In this document: one piece after another, positions 27,279-36,388 of the stretch | Layout of the letters: every line of letters begins with the position of its first letter | Position numbering within the stretch: position 1 is the stretch's first letter | NCBI RefSeq assembly: GCF_001887595.1 | Contig: NZ_CP017480.1 | Location: forward strand, 3,996,001 to 4,060,000 | Origin: Luteibacter rhizovicinus DSM 16549 | Lineage (GTDB): Bacteria > Pseudomonadota > Gammaproteobacteria > Xanthomonadales > Rhodanobacteraceae | DNA length: 64,000 bases | Direction: 5' to 3' | The notes under the pieces: generated by a model | Databases searched by the model: none | What the model was told of the DNA's origin: nothing | Seen by the model: only the letters and a program-made list of their open reading frames with translations | Translations under genes and position numbers: made by a program

Positions 27279-27959
27279 TCACTTCAGGTACTTTTCGATG
27301 GCGCCCACGACCTGCTTACCCTGCAGGCTCGAACCCTCCGGCTTGAAGTGAACGTCATCCATGTAGAAACCCGGATGGCGCACCATCAGCCCGTACTGGT
27401 CATCCACGGCAATGGACTCATGGGTCATGACTTGCAACGCCTCGGCATTCCTTGCCTCGATGCGCTCGTTTGAGGGGCCAGGTGTACTGGCCTTCTTCAC
27501 GGGAGTCGTCGATGCCCAAATGAGATGCGCGCCAACGGCAATCTGTCGCAGCGTCGCGACATAACCCGGGAACGACGCCGCGTACTCCTTCTCGCTATAA
27601 GCCCAGCCATGCATCCCGTTATTGAAATGAACGACGTTGAAGGTCACGCCCTCCAAGGCAGCGAAGTCTTTCAACTGCCGATCCAGGCGTGGATCGCCAA
27701 GACTGGTCGACGCAGCGAATAGGTACACATTTGCCCTGCCCTTGAGCTCTTGCTGTACTTCCGGGAAGTAGTTGCGAGTGATCGAATCACCGACCAGCAG
27801 AACGTTTGGCAGCTTCTGATCGACCTGGTCGGGTCGGACCTCCCAGGTCCATTCGGTCACTTCGGGTCGGGACGCCGACTGCGCCTGGACGCAGGCCGAT
27901 ACGCACAAAAGCGCAGACAGACCGATCGCTACCCACAACATGTCATGACGACGGATCAT
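27279..27959 (-). CDS. SGNH/GDSL-type hydrolase, exported, probable lipoprotein
   Basis: This 226-residue protein has a signal sequence ending in a lipobox-like VSAC (Cys23). It then shows SGNH block I (VLLVGDSITRNY, Ser59), NNGMHGW in the Asn block position, and the C-terminal DDVHF with the Asp-His pair. Such enzymes deacylate or de-esterify carbohydrates and lipids. It follows the TPR gene by 6 bases and lies at the end of the receptor/GH92/PI-PLC run, so removal of acyl or acetyl groups from the same substrate is a reasonable guess. Confidence 0.85.
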   Translation of the reverse strand: MIRRHDMLWVAIGLSALLCVSACVQAQSASRPEVTEWTWEVRPDQVDQKLPNVLLVGDSITRNYFPEVQQELKGRANVYLFAASTSLGDPRLDRQLKDFAALEGVTFNVVHFNNGMHGWAYSEKEYAASFPGYVATLRQIAVGAHLIWASTTPVKKASTPGPSNERIEARNAEALQVMTHESIAVDDQYGLMVRHPGFYMDDVHFKPEGSSLQGKQVVGAIEKYLK

Positions 27960-27965
27960 GCCTTC

Positions 27966-28748
27966 TCAGCCTCCCTTGGCCCGCACGCTCTTGATGTACT
28001 CGAGCTCGGCGAGGGACTTCGGTTCACCCGGGATCAACGCGACGCACGCGCTGTAGGCTGCCTGGGCTTCGTCGTAGCGCTTGAGTTCAACGAGATCATA
28101 GCCCTGCCCGCGAAGCGCCTTGCAGCGGTACTCGGTCTTGGCTGCATCTGTCCATCCGTCCATGGTATCGAGCATGGCGTTGACGCCTTCAAAGAGTGCC
28201 AGCGACTCACTGAAGCGCTTTTGCATCTGATACACGTAAGCGAGTTCCGATGCATACTGGGCATCACGCGGCGACAGGGCCAGTGCTTTCTTCAGCTCAG
28301 CTTCCGCTTCCGGATAGCGATTCATCTCGCTATAGCCGTAGCCACGCGCCCAATAGGCCATGGACCAGGCGGGTCCGACGTCAACGGCATTGCCGCTGCC
28401 TTTGAATGCATGGTTGGACGCGGTCGTCGCCAGATACAGCAATCCCTGGACGGGTCCGCGTGCCGAGAACACAACATCGGAGCTGTTGCCGTACTGCTTC
28501 TCGTAACGGTTGACGACATCGGTCAGGGGACCATCGATGGCCCGCTGGATTTTCCCTGCACGGATATCGAGGACGGCGTCGGCCACTTCCTTCACATCGG
28601 CCTGCGATGGCGGCGTATCACTGGCGACGGTGAGCTTGTGCGTCGCCTCTGCCACGTCTGTCGCGTCAATCGGCTGCACCGCAACCGTTCCCATCGCAAA
28701 CACCAGGCATACGGTTACCGCATGCCGCCATTCCTTGACCATGACCAT
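27966..28748 (-). CDS. exported tetratricopeptide-repeat protein
   Basis: The 260-residue protein has a signal peptide (HAVTVCLVFAMGTVAVQPIDA) and TPR-like helices in the second half: MAYWARGYGYSEMNRYPEAEAELKKAL, YASELAYVYQMQKRFSESLALFEG and YDLVELKRYDEAQAAYSACV. It is probably a periplasmic scaffold; nothing catalytic is visible. The spacing to the SGNH gene (6 bases) suggests translation from one message. A second possible start lies two codons downstream (28742). Confidence 0.75.
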   Translation of the reverse strand: MVMVKEWRHAVTVCLVFAMGTVAVQPIDATDVAEATHKLTVASDTPPSQADVKEVADAVLDIRAGKIQRAIDGPLTDVVNRYEKQYGNSSDVVFSARGPVQGLLYLATTASNHAFKGSGNAVDVGPAWSMAYWARGYGYSEMNRYPEAEAELKKALALSPRDAQYASELAYVYQMQKRFSESLALFEGVNAMLDTMDGWTDAAKTEYRCKALRGQGYDLVELKRYDEAQAAYSACVALIPGEPKSLAELEYIKSVRAKGG

Positions 28749-28889
28749 CGTGGCGCTCCTGTCCTGTGGTGGACGAAGCTTGCCACAGCGGGACCCTGGC
28801 TGGAATCCTCCTGCTAGAGGATGCCGAGTTAGAAGCGACGACGCCCCGTGGCTTCGAGACGCCGTCGTGTCACACGGATCGATCGTGAA

Positions 28890-30026
28890 TCACTTCCGGA
28901 CGGCACCTAGAGCGGCATCCATGCACTGCCCCTTCTTCGTCAGCACAGGATTGCACCGCACCGTCACGCCACCCGGAAAGCCCACCGAGTACCCATGCTC
29001 CGACGGCTCTCCGGCTGGGTAGTCGGTGCTGATGAGCTGCGCGCCGCTGCTCAACACCACATCGCGGCGCGAGCCGTCGTTCTTCAGCCCCTGCCCCTGG
29101 GCCGGATCGTCGGTGCGCGCACGCACGATATAACCACGGCGCACCAGCGCATTGATCTCGTCGGCCGAGCATTCGTTGCACTCGGTAAACGCGGCATCGT
29201 CCGCCCCGGGCGTCGCATTGGTGAAGATCAGGCGGCCGCGTAACGACGGATGGCCGTCGCTGTAGACGCTTTCCATCTTGCGTTGATCGAGCAAAAAGAC
29301 GACCTTTCCGCTTGCCTTGTCCATCGTCGGCCAGCCGCCCTCACGCACGGCTTCGTCCAGGCTGGCGTGCCTGCCGCGTACATCGTCGGGGACGACCATC
29401 TCGTTACGCGGGAAGACCGAGGCGATCTCTGCGTCAAGGGCGTCGAACACGGCGGGCGTGAACAGCTCCGGCGTTGCCGTGGGGATCTTCGCCTTCAATG
29501 GTTCCTGCTTGGTCTCGATCAGCACGAACAACGGCGTATGTCCCGGATGGGCCTTCGACCAGGCGCGCAGTTCGGCCAGGCATGCGGTGAACGGCTGGCA
29601 GGTGCTGCGCTGGTCGACACCCTGGATGTGCATGACCTTGAAGCCCGGCTTTTCCCAGGTACCCGGCGCCGCCGTCGGCGGATCAGCCGGGAGACCGTTG
29701 AGGGCGATCATGTGATCGATCGCGGGATCGAGGTACAGGCCGCCCTTGGCGTCCGAGAACACATCCAGTTCGACCTGGCGCACGCCGTCGTCGAGCTGGC
29801 GGGTCAAGGACGGATGGCTGTAATCGATGGCGAAGAACTCCTTGGGCGCTTCTTTCTGCATCACCCGGCGGGCGCTGGGGGCGAAACCGGCGTGATAGCT
29901 GTTATGCGTGCCGATGACCTGGATCTGGTTGATACGGATGTCGCTCGTCGCAGCGAACAGCGAGGCGGAGGCGACCAGGGAGACGGCTGCGGCAATCGGC
30001 AGCACATACGTACGAAGAGCAAGCAT
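28890..30026 (-). CDS. calcium-dependent phosphatidylinositol-specific phospholipase C-like protein
   Basis: The 378-residue exported protein (signal MLALRTYVLPIAAAVSLVASASLFA) has the PI-PLC X-type first motif QVIGTHNSYHAGF with the active-site histidine. YSHPSLTRQLDDGVRQVELDVF carries acidic residues, and KVMHIQGVDQRSTCQPF follows. This matches the bacterial PI-PLC branch with Ca2+ ligands. The family hydrolyses PI or glycosyl-PI to inositol phosphates and diacylglycerol. It starts 18 bases after the GH92 gene on the same strand, so its substrate may carry alpha-mannose. Start supported by CGAGGA upstream. Confidence 0.85.
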   Translation of the reverse strand: MLALRTYVLPIAAAVSLVASASLFAATSDIRINQIQVIGTHNSYHAGFAPSARRVMQKEAPKEFFAIDYSHPSLTRQLDDGVRQVELDVFSDAKGGLYLDPAIDHMIALNGLPADPPTAAPGTWEKPGFKVMHIQGVDQRSTCQPFTACLAELRAWSKAHPGHTPLFVLIETKQEPLKAKIPTATPELFTPAVFDALDAEIASVFPRNEMVVPDDVRGRHASLDEAVREGGWPTMDKASGKVVFLLDQRKMESVYSDGHPSLRGRLIFTNATPGADDAAFTECNECSADEINALVRRGYIVRARTDDPAQGQGLKNDGSRRDVVLSSGAQLISTDYPAGEPSEHGYSVGFPGGVTVRCNPVLTKKGQCMDAALGAVRK

Positions 30027-30044
30027 GGATATCCTCGGAGTCGA

Positions 30045-32291
30045 TCAGCGGCTATGGCGCGGGCAAAGGGAGAAGTCGGCGTCGGACATCGACGGCGGCG
30101 GCGAGTTCGTCGCCCAGCGGGACGGCGACGGCCCCATCACCAGATCCAGCGTGCCGCCCCTGGCGATCTGGCTATGGCGGAACCACGCGGCGTCCAGCGG
30201 CATGCCGTTCAATGTCGCCGACTGTACATAGCGGTTCTTCCCATCCGGCGTGAAGTTCTCCGCGCGCACGGTAAAGGTCTTGCCGGCACCCAGATCGATC
30301 GTCGATTCGCGGAACGACGGCGTGCCGATCAGGTAGACGTCCTGGCCGGGATTCGGATAGAAACCCATCGACTGGAAGGCGTACCAGCTGGACATCGCGC
30401 CGGAATCGTCGTTGCCCGGAATGCCGGCGCGATCCGCGCCGAACGCCCGATGCAGGAAGGTCGTGATGCGATCGGCGGCCAGGTCGGGACGGCCTGCCCA
30501 GAGGTAAAGGTCCGGAATCAGGAAGCCTGGCTCGTTGGTGACATCGAAATGCAGGTTGTCGAAGACCGTATCCAGTCGCTTCACGAAGGCCTCGTTACCG
30601 CCCGACATCGCGATCAGCTTACGCACGTCCTGTGGTGCATAAAGCGAATAGGTCCACAGGTCGCCTTCGTAGTAGAAATCCGGCCAGGTGCCGCGACGGA
30701 CCAGGTATTGCGGCGCCCAGCTACCGTCTTCGTTGCGTGGGCGGAGAAAGCCGGTGACGCCCTCCTGTTCGCTCGTCGTGTCCCACAGGTTCGCCCAGTT
30801 GCCGGCATGCGCGCGGTACAGCTTCGCCTCGTCCTGGTAACCCAGGCCGCAGGCCACTTCGGCGATGGTAAAGTCGTCGTAGGCGTATTCGACCGTACGT
30901 GAGCCTGCACGCTCGGTCGGCTGGGCCACGTAGCCCAGACGGTTATACGTCTCCAGTCCGCCGCGTCCCTCCTTGCGTGCGTCGGCCGGTGCCACCGTGG
31001 CGTCCTTCACCATCGCCTTGAACGCGGTGGCGTAGTCGATGCCAGTAAGCCCCTTCACGTACGCATCGGCCACCAGTACGTTGGCATTACTGCCACCCTG
31101 GGTGCGACCGTTGTCGTTGCCGACACGGGCATCGGGCATGTAACCGGCGTGGCGGTAGGTGTCCACCAGCGATCGCACGATATCGCGTTGCACGTCCGGT
31201 GCGATCAGGGTCAATAGCGGCCCCTGACTGCGGAACGTGTCCCATATCGCCTGGAAATCGTCGTAATACGGTTCGGCCGACGTCCACTTCGGATTCTCAC
31301 CCGTGTGATCGGAGGGCATCATCATCGTGTGATACAGCGCCGTGTAGAAGGTACGGCGGTGGGTTTCGTCCGCACCGGCGATCTCGATACGGCCAAGTGC
31401 CTTGTTCCATGCGGCAACGGCCGCCTGGTGTACGTCGTCGAAGTTCCAGCCGTGCGACTCTTCCGTGGCATTGCGATGGGCCTGTGCTTCGCTCACGAAG
31501 GAGATGCCGACCTTGGCCTGGATCGCCTGCCCTGCCTTCACCTGGTAATCGAACGATGCGCCGAGCGGCATCGCGCTGGTGGCGTGCACCGACGCGGCGT
31601 TACTCACGGCCTTGTCGAGCCATGTACGCGTCGATGCCGCCGGCGTATCGACGATCATGTCCACGAAGACGTCATAGGGACCGCCTTCGTTCCAGCCGCC
31701 GGCATAGTGCCCCACGCCGACGATCTCAGTCGGTGAGACCACGCGCAGGTCGCCACCGAGAAACTGCTGGGATTCTTCGCCGGTGTCTTTGTAGAGCAGA
31801 TCGAGGTCCAGCGTCACATGGCCATCGCCATCCTTGGCGAAGGTATAACGGTGCATGCCCATGCGCCGGGTGGCGGTGAGTTCCGCCTTCACCTGATAGC
31901 GCGTGAGGTCCACGGCGTAGTAACCCGGACTGGCCACTTCGTTGGCGCGTGGCGAATGGAAGGTGCCCGGCTCGAGATCGCCGGTGGTCGCGATGACGCG
32001 GGCGTTCTCGTACTTGCCGGAGCCTCCACTCAGGTGGAGATGCGAGAACCCGCGAATGTCGCCTGTGCTCTGGAAGCCTTTCCGATAGCCGTAATCGCGT
32101 ACGTCGGGGCCGACCTTCACCATACCGAAGGGCATGGTGGCACCGACGAAGACCTCGCCGAACCAGTCCGAGCCGATGAATGGATCGACGTCGGCGGCGT
32201 GGTCGGTGGCTAGGGCGGCGGGAGTCGCCAGGACGAGGGAAGCAACGGCGACCGCGAGGGTGCGCCGCGCCAGGGAATAAAGGGTATGCAT
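30045..32291 (-). CDS. glycoside hydrolase family 92 alpha-mannosidase
   Basis: This 748-residue exported enzyme (signal ending at about residue 28) shows the GH92 order: VDPFIGSDWFGEVFVGATMP, GFSHLHLSGGSG, the FYYEGDLWTYSLYAP block where the general acid lies in the family, NEPGFLIPDLYLWAG, and GNDDSGAMSSWYAFQSMGFYP with the paired aspartates of the catalytic base. GH92 enzymes are calcium-dependent inverting exo-alpha-mannosidases. The residues after NEP differ from the His-containing version known from alpha-1,2-specific enzymes, so linkage preference is open. It lies 28 bases after the TonB receptor and 18 before PI-PLC, which strongly suggests one operon. Confidence 0.92.
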   Translation of the reverse strand: MHTLYSLARRTLAVAVASLVLATPAALATDHAADVDPFIGSDWFGEVFVGATMPFGMVKVGPDVRDYGYRKGFQSTGDIRGFSHLHLSGGSGKYENARVIATTGDLEPGTFHSPRANEVASPGYYAVDLTRYQVKAELTATRRMGMHRYTFAKDGDGHVTLDLDLLYKDTGEESQQFLGGDLRVVSPTEIVGVGHYAGGWNEGGPYDVFVDMIVDTPAASTRTWLDKAVSNAASVHATSAMPLGASFDYQVKAGQAIQAKVGISFVSEAQAHRNATEESHGWNFDDVHQAAVAAWNKALGRIEIAGADETHRRTFYTALYHTMMMPSDHTGENPKWTSAEPYYDDFQAIWDTFRSQGPLLTLIAPDVQRDIVRSLVDTYRHAGYMPDARVGNDNGRTQGGSNANVLVADAYVKGLTGIDYATAFKAMVKDATVAPADARKEGRGGLETYNRLGYVAQPTERAGSRTVEYAYDDFTIAEVACGLGYQDEAKLYRAHAGNWANLWDTTSEQEGVTGFLRPRNEDGSWAPQYLVRRGTWPDFYYEGDLWTYSLYAPQDVRKLIAMSGGNEAFVKRLDTVFDNLHFDVTNEPGFLIPDLYLWAGRPDLAADRITTFLHRAFGADRAGIPGNDDSGAMSSWYAFQSMGFYPNPGQDVYLIGTPSFRESTIDLGAGKTFTVRAENFTPDGKNRYVQSATLNGMPLDAAWFRHSQIARGGTLDLVMGPSPSRWATNSPPPSMSDADFSLCPRHSR

Positions 32292-32319
32292 CGATGGACT
32301 TTCCTGTTCAACCTGACGA

Positions 32320-34500
32320 TCAGAACGTATAGGTGGCTTGCACGGTGTAGTTGCGACCAGCGAGGTAGTAGAAGGTGGGATCCTTCGCCAGGCCGTTGCC
32401 CTGGATTGCCGTGCGGTGGTCGAACAGGTTATTGGTCGACAATTGCAGTCTCAGGTCAGGGGTGAAGCGATAGCCGATATTGAAGTTGGTGTAGTTGTAC
32501 CTGGGCAGCTTGGTGTTCGGGTTGTACGTGGCACCGCTGGTCTCGCCCACACCGGTGAAACGCGTGCCCACGTACTTGACCAGGAACGAGCCGTACAGCG
32601 GACCCTGGTCGTAGATGAAGCCGACATCGGCCGTCGACATGGGCGAGTTGGAGATCTGCAGGTGCGTGGTCTTGGAGTACGCGCTGTTGACGCTGCCGTT
32701 CGCCGTGACGCTGAAGCCGGTATCGCCCAGGATATGCGTCAGCTCACCTTCCACGCCCTTGTAGACCACGCCGCCCTGATTCACGAACACACTGATCAAC
32801 GAGCCACCCGGGCCGATCGGCTCGTCGATGCTGCTGACGAGGTTGCCGAAGTCGATGTAGTAAACGTCGATGTCCGCCACGGTGGTCGGGGTCTTCCAGA
32901 CCAGCCCGGCCTGGTAGTTCGTGGTGGTCTGGGGATCGATATGGCCGGCCGGCCCCTGGATCACGTTGACCTTGGGTGCCTGGAAGCCCTTGGCGACCTG
33001 CGCATACACGGCGATGTTCGACGAGAACCGGTAGTTGGCCGCCACGGAGGTGAGCGTGGTCGCGAAGTGGCCATCGCCACCGACGGGCAGGAAGTTGGAG
33101 ACGCCGTCCAGCGTGCGGTCGAACACGATCTGCTTCACACCCGGGACGATGCTGAGGTTCTCCGTGGGGTGCCAGTTGATCTCGACGTAGCTCTGCGTGG
33201 TATTCGTGTGCTGGCTGGTATCGATGATGTTGGCGTTCGGTTCGCCCTTGAGGACGCGCGGTGTCATCGTCGAAAGATCCACGGTGACCTGGTCCTGCAC
33301 CTGATAGGTGCGCTCGGCCCAGATACCGGCCTTCAGGGTGCTCTCGAGCCAGCCGCTGCCGAGGTCCTTCTCGGCCGTGAGGAAATCACCTGCCGCGCGG
33401 TAACGGCTGTGGTTGATCGCGCCCGGGACACCCCCGTTGGGCAACAGCGCGATGTTCGGTGTGTTGCCGAGCAGGTCGACGCCACCCGGGCCGCTGTCGC
33501 GCAGGCCATAGGTATAGAACTTGTTGTCGACGCGCCAGTCGCCGTAGTCGCCATGGAGCTGGAGGTATTCGAAGTCCGCATGACGATCGTCGATGTTGTA
33601 GTTGGCAAAGCCCTGCGACGTCGGATCGTTATTCAGGCCGCCGAACTCCAGGCCGAGGATGTCGGTACGCTTCTTCGGCTGGGCGGTGAACGTGTTCCAC
33701 TTCACCTTGTTGTAATCGGCGACGAGGGTCAGCGTCGTGTTCTCGCCGAGCGGCTGCTTCACCTTGAACAGCACGTTGTCCTGGCGGAAGCCCGCATCGT
33801 CGATCAGGCCATTGGACTCGGTGTGGCTGTAGTTGACCGAAGCCTCGGTGCCGATCTTGTTCATCGCGCCGGTGTTGCCGGAACCGGCCACCTGCCAGGT
33901 GGCACCGCTGCCGTACATCGCAGAAACTTCACCGGAAGGCTTGTCGGTCGTCGGCGCCGAGTACAGGGCCACGGTGCCGCCAAAGGTCGCATTACCGAGG
34001 TTGCTCGCCGTACCCGGACCACGGTCGACCACCACCTTGTCCAGCGACGGCCCGGGAAAGAAGGCGGTGGTGGCGTGACCGAACGCGCCCGGATCGCCGA
34101 ACGGAATACCGTCGAACGTGACGTCGTATTCGCCGTCCTGGAAGCCGCGAATGGTGCCGCTCTTGCTCGAAAGACCTGCGCCGTTCGGCGACGCGTTCAC
34201 CGCGGAGGGCGTGAGCTCAAGCAGCGCGAGGTAGTCCGCCTTCGGTGTGGCGATCGTCTGGATGAAGTTGCGGCTGAGGACCGACTGCGGCTCGATCTCG
34301 AACAGGTTGCCCTGCGTGGGTGCGAGGGCCGCCGCACTGCCGGGCGGCGCCAGGTTCGGGTCGTCGATGCCCGCGGTGACGGCGACGCCCTGGAGGTTCG
34401 TCGTTTGCTTCGTGATATCCGCTTCCGTGGTTTCCGCGGCGGCGCTGATAGCGGCCGCGAGCGCAGCCAGACCAAATCCAAAACGTACGGCGTGATGCAT
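32320..34500 (-). CDS. TonB-dependent receptor of the mannosidase/PI-PLC locus
   Basis: The start at 34500 (after AGGAG) opens a signal peptide (MHHAVRFGFGLAALAAAISAAA); the frame upstream to 34809 is not coding. The protein has 726 residues. Its plug contains GVAVTAG, TIRGFQDGEYDVTFDGIPFGD and VVDRGPGTASNLGNATFGGTV. The barrel ends in RNYTVQATYTF. The plug lacks the usual LRGPQG box and instead resembles iron-siderophore or thiamin-type receptors, but its operon partners (GH92, PI-PLC) argue for a glycolipid-derived ligand. A TetR gene is divergent, with a palindrome between. Confidence 0.92.
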   Translation of the reverse strand: MHHAVRFGFGLAALAAAISAAAETTEADITKQTTNLQGVAVTAGIDDPNLAPPGSAAALAPTQGNLFEIEPQSVLSRNFIQTIATPKADYLALLELTPSAVNASPNGAGLSSKSGTIRGFQDGEYDVTFDGIPFGDPGAFGHATTAFFPGPSLDKVVVDRGPGTASNLGNATFGGTVALYSAPTTDKPSGEVSAMYGSGATWQVAGSGNTGAMNKIGTEASVNYSHTESNGLIDDAGFRQDNVLFKVKQPLGENTTLTLVADYNKVKWNTFTAQPKKRTDILGLEFGGLNNDPTSQGFANYNIDDRHADFEYLQLHGDYGDWRVDNKFYTYGLRDSGPGGVDLLGNTPNIALLPNGGVPGAINHSRYRAAGDFLTAEKDLGSGWLESTLKAGIWAERTYQVQDQVTVDLSTMTPRVLKGEPNANIIDTSQHTNTTQSYVEINWHPTENLSIVPGVKQIVFDRTLDGVSNFLPVGGDGHFATTLTSVAANYRFSSNIAVYAQVAKGFQAPKVNVIQGPAGHIDPQTTTNYQAGLVWKTPTTVADIDVYYIDFGNLVSSIDEPIGPGGSLISVFVNQGGVVYKGVEGELTHILGDTGFSVTANGSVNSAYSKTTHLQISNSPMSTADVGFIYDQGPLYGSFLVKYVGTRFTGVGETSGATYNPNTKLPRYNYTNFNIGYRFTPDLRLQLSTNNLFDHRTAIQGNGLAKDPTFYYLAGRNYTVQATYTF

Positions 34501-34606
34501 TGCGCTGAAACTCCTGCGTAAATCGGCCGCGCGGTTACCCGCCACGGCCAGCTCTGTCGAGCCCGAGGGGATGTGGGAATACCTGGGAGGTGGGGGGTTG
34601 GGGAAA

Positions 34607-34626
34607 ACAGTAGTTAAAGCTACTGT
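34607..34626. promoter_or_regulatory. inverted repeat, candidate TetR operator
   Basis: ACAGTAG-TTAAAG-CTACTGT has perfect 7-base arms around a 6-base centre. It lies between the receptor and the divergent TetR gene, about 107 bases upstream of the receptor start, and is the only clear palindrome I see there. Confidence 0.5.
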
Positions 34627-34719
34627 GTGCACATGACAGAGTTTTGACGTGAAATTAGTATCATCCGGAACCATCTTCTCTTCGCCAGAACTTGCGAAGA
34701 TCCTCGTCGAGGTCACCCC

Positions 34720-35454
34720 ATGAAAAGCGCTACGCGTCGGAAGAAGCCCGATGCGCGTCCGACGATCCCGCTGGACACGAAGCAACAGCCCATGCAGCAA
34801 CGGTCGCAACAGACCTTCGAGTCGATTCTCGAGGTCACCTCGCGCCTGCTTGGCGAAGTGGGTGTGGAACGACTTTCGACGAACCTGATCTGTGCGCAGG
34901 CGGGCCTCTCGCCGCCTGCCCTCTATCGGTATTTTCCGAACAAGTACGCCATTCTCAACGAGCTCGGCGAGCGCCTGATGAAGTGCCAGAACAAGGCGTA
35001 TCGGGCGTGGCTGGAAGAGGAAAAGGCACTCGACTACGACGGATCACGCGAGGCGAGCATCCGTGGCCTGCGCGACATGCAGGCCGCGATCAATGCGGCA
35101 ACGCTCGCTTTCCCTGGCGCCGTGTGGATCATGCGCGCGCTTCGCGCGGTACCGACGCTCCGCCACATCCGTCTGGATTCGCATGACGACGTGGCCGAGA
35201 CCTCGTACAAGGGCTTGCGCGATCGCTACCCGAGTGCGGACCCGGAAGCCCTGCGCGTGGCGATGCGCCTCTCTACCGAAGTGATGTACGCCGCCACGGA
35301 AATGGTCGTGGACAACCCGACGATGGACGGCGATGTCATCAACACGGAAGTCGCCGAGATGGTCGTGCGTTACTACGACAAGTTCGTCGAGGGCGAAGAG
35401 CGCTACGCGGCAGCGTCCAGGAAGAAAGGACGAAAAGTCGTCAAGGACCGATAG
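34720..35454 (+). CDS. TetR family transcriptional regulator
   Basis: The 244-residue protein has a basic N-terminal tail, then a TetR helix-turn-helix: QQTFESILEVTSRLLGEVGV, LICAQAGLSPPALYRYF. The C-terminal sensor half is not recognisable by ligand. The C-terminus is again basic (ASRKKGRKVVKDR). It is divergent from the mannosidase-locus receptor and probably controls that operon; it ends 4 bases before the convergent alpha/beta hydrolase. Confidence 0.9.
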   Translation: MKSATRRKKPDARPTIPLDTKQQPMQQRSQQTFESILEVTSRLLGEVGVERLSTNLICAQAGLSPPALYRYFPNKYAILNELGERLMKCQNKAYRAWLEEEKALDYDGSREASIRGLRDMQAAINAATLAFPGAVWIMRALRAVPTLRHIRLDSHDDVAETSYKGLRDRYPSADPEALRVAMRLSTEVMYAATEMVVDNPTMDGDVINTEVAEMVVRYYDKFVEGEERYAAASRKKGRKVVKDR

Positions 35455-35458
35455 GCCC

Positions 35459-36352
35459 TTACAACACGATCTGGTGCGCCAGGAACGCGGTCGAATACTG
35501 CGTTACCGCCGGCGACGCCATAAGGGTGTAATGCGTGGTCCCGGGGATGACGGCCAACTCGTTCGGCGAGCGCAGCGATCCATCGAAACCGGCATCGCGC
35601 TGGCCGCCGCCGAGCAGCTTGTAGAACTCGGCGATGTGCTCGGGCCGGATGAAATCCGCATCGGCAAACACCAGCAGTGTCCGCGCCTTGATGCCACGCA
35701 CGCCAGTGGACCAGTCGAAGTCCTGTCGGTTGAGTTCGCCTGTCTTGCGCATCATGGTCGGCCAGTCGACGCCGGGATACTTCTTGCCGAGAGGCGACTT
35801 GGCGATCTCGCCACCGATCGAATCGGCCATGGCTGGCATCTGCTCGAACGCGGTCCTGACTTCAGGGTACTGGCCTTTGCTGGCATACGCCGCCGAGACG
35901 ATGACCAGCTTGTCGAGCCTGTCGGGATGCCGGATCGCAAATTGCAATGCGATCGCACCACCGAACGAGTAGCCCATCACGCTCGCCTTATCGATCTTGA
36001 GCTGCGTAAGCACCGCGGCGACATCGTCGGCGGCCTGCTCGCATGACCAGGGCGCGTTCGTATCCTTGCTGAAGCCGTGCCCCCGGGCATCGATGGCGAT
36101 CACCTTGAAGTGCTTCGCCATCTCGACAAGCGGCGCGCCGAACATCTCGGAGGGATCGACCCCGCCGTGCAACATGACGAGCGGCTGGCCGTTGCCACGA
36201 ACTTCGTAATGGAGCTCGGTCCCATTGACGCGTGCGTAGCTGCCCGGCACGGCAGGGGGCGGCATGCTTGCTTGTTGCGTCCAGGCGAGCCCTGACGGCG
36301 GCGCAGCCGCGAGCGCCATCAGCATGAGTGTCCGAGCGACCGTCCGAAACAT
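35459..36352 (-). CDS. exported alpha/beta hydrolase
   Basis: The start at 36352 follows CAGGAGGAC and opens a signal peptide (MFRTVARTLMLMALAAAPPSG); the upstream 11 codons are dispensable. The 297-residue product has HGG oxyanion residues (VMLHGGVDPSEMF), DARGHGFSKD, the nucleophile elbow GYSFGG, FADADFIRP for the acid, and PGTTHYTLM with the histidine. This is the epoxide-hydrolase/esterase-type fold with a cap. It begins 36 bases after the GH97 gene on the same strand. The substrate is unknown; de-esterification of a sugar is possible from context. Confidence 0.87.
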   Translation of the reverse strand: MFRTVARTLMLMALAAAPPSGLAWTQQASMPPPAVPGSYARVNGTELHYEVRGNGQPLVMLHGGVDPSEMFGAPLVEMAKHFKVIAIDARGHGFSKDTNAPWSCEQAADDVAAVLTQLKIDKASVMGYSFGGAIALQFAIRHPDRLDKLVIVSAAYASKGQYPEVRTAFEQMPAMADSIGGEIAKSPLGKKYPGVDWPTMMRKTGELNRQDFDWSTGVRGIKARTLLVFADADFIRPEHIAEFYKLLGGGQRDAGFDGSLRSPNELAVIPGTTHYTLMASPAVTQYSTAFLAHQIVL

Positions 36353-36388
36353 GGTTCGTCCTCCTGGATACACGCCAGCGCACATTCG

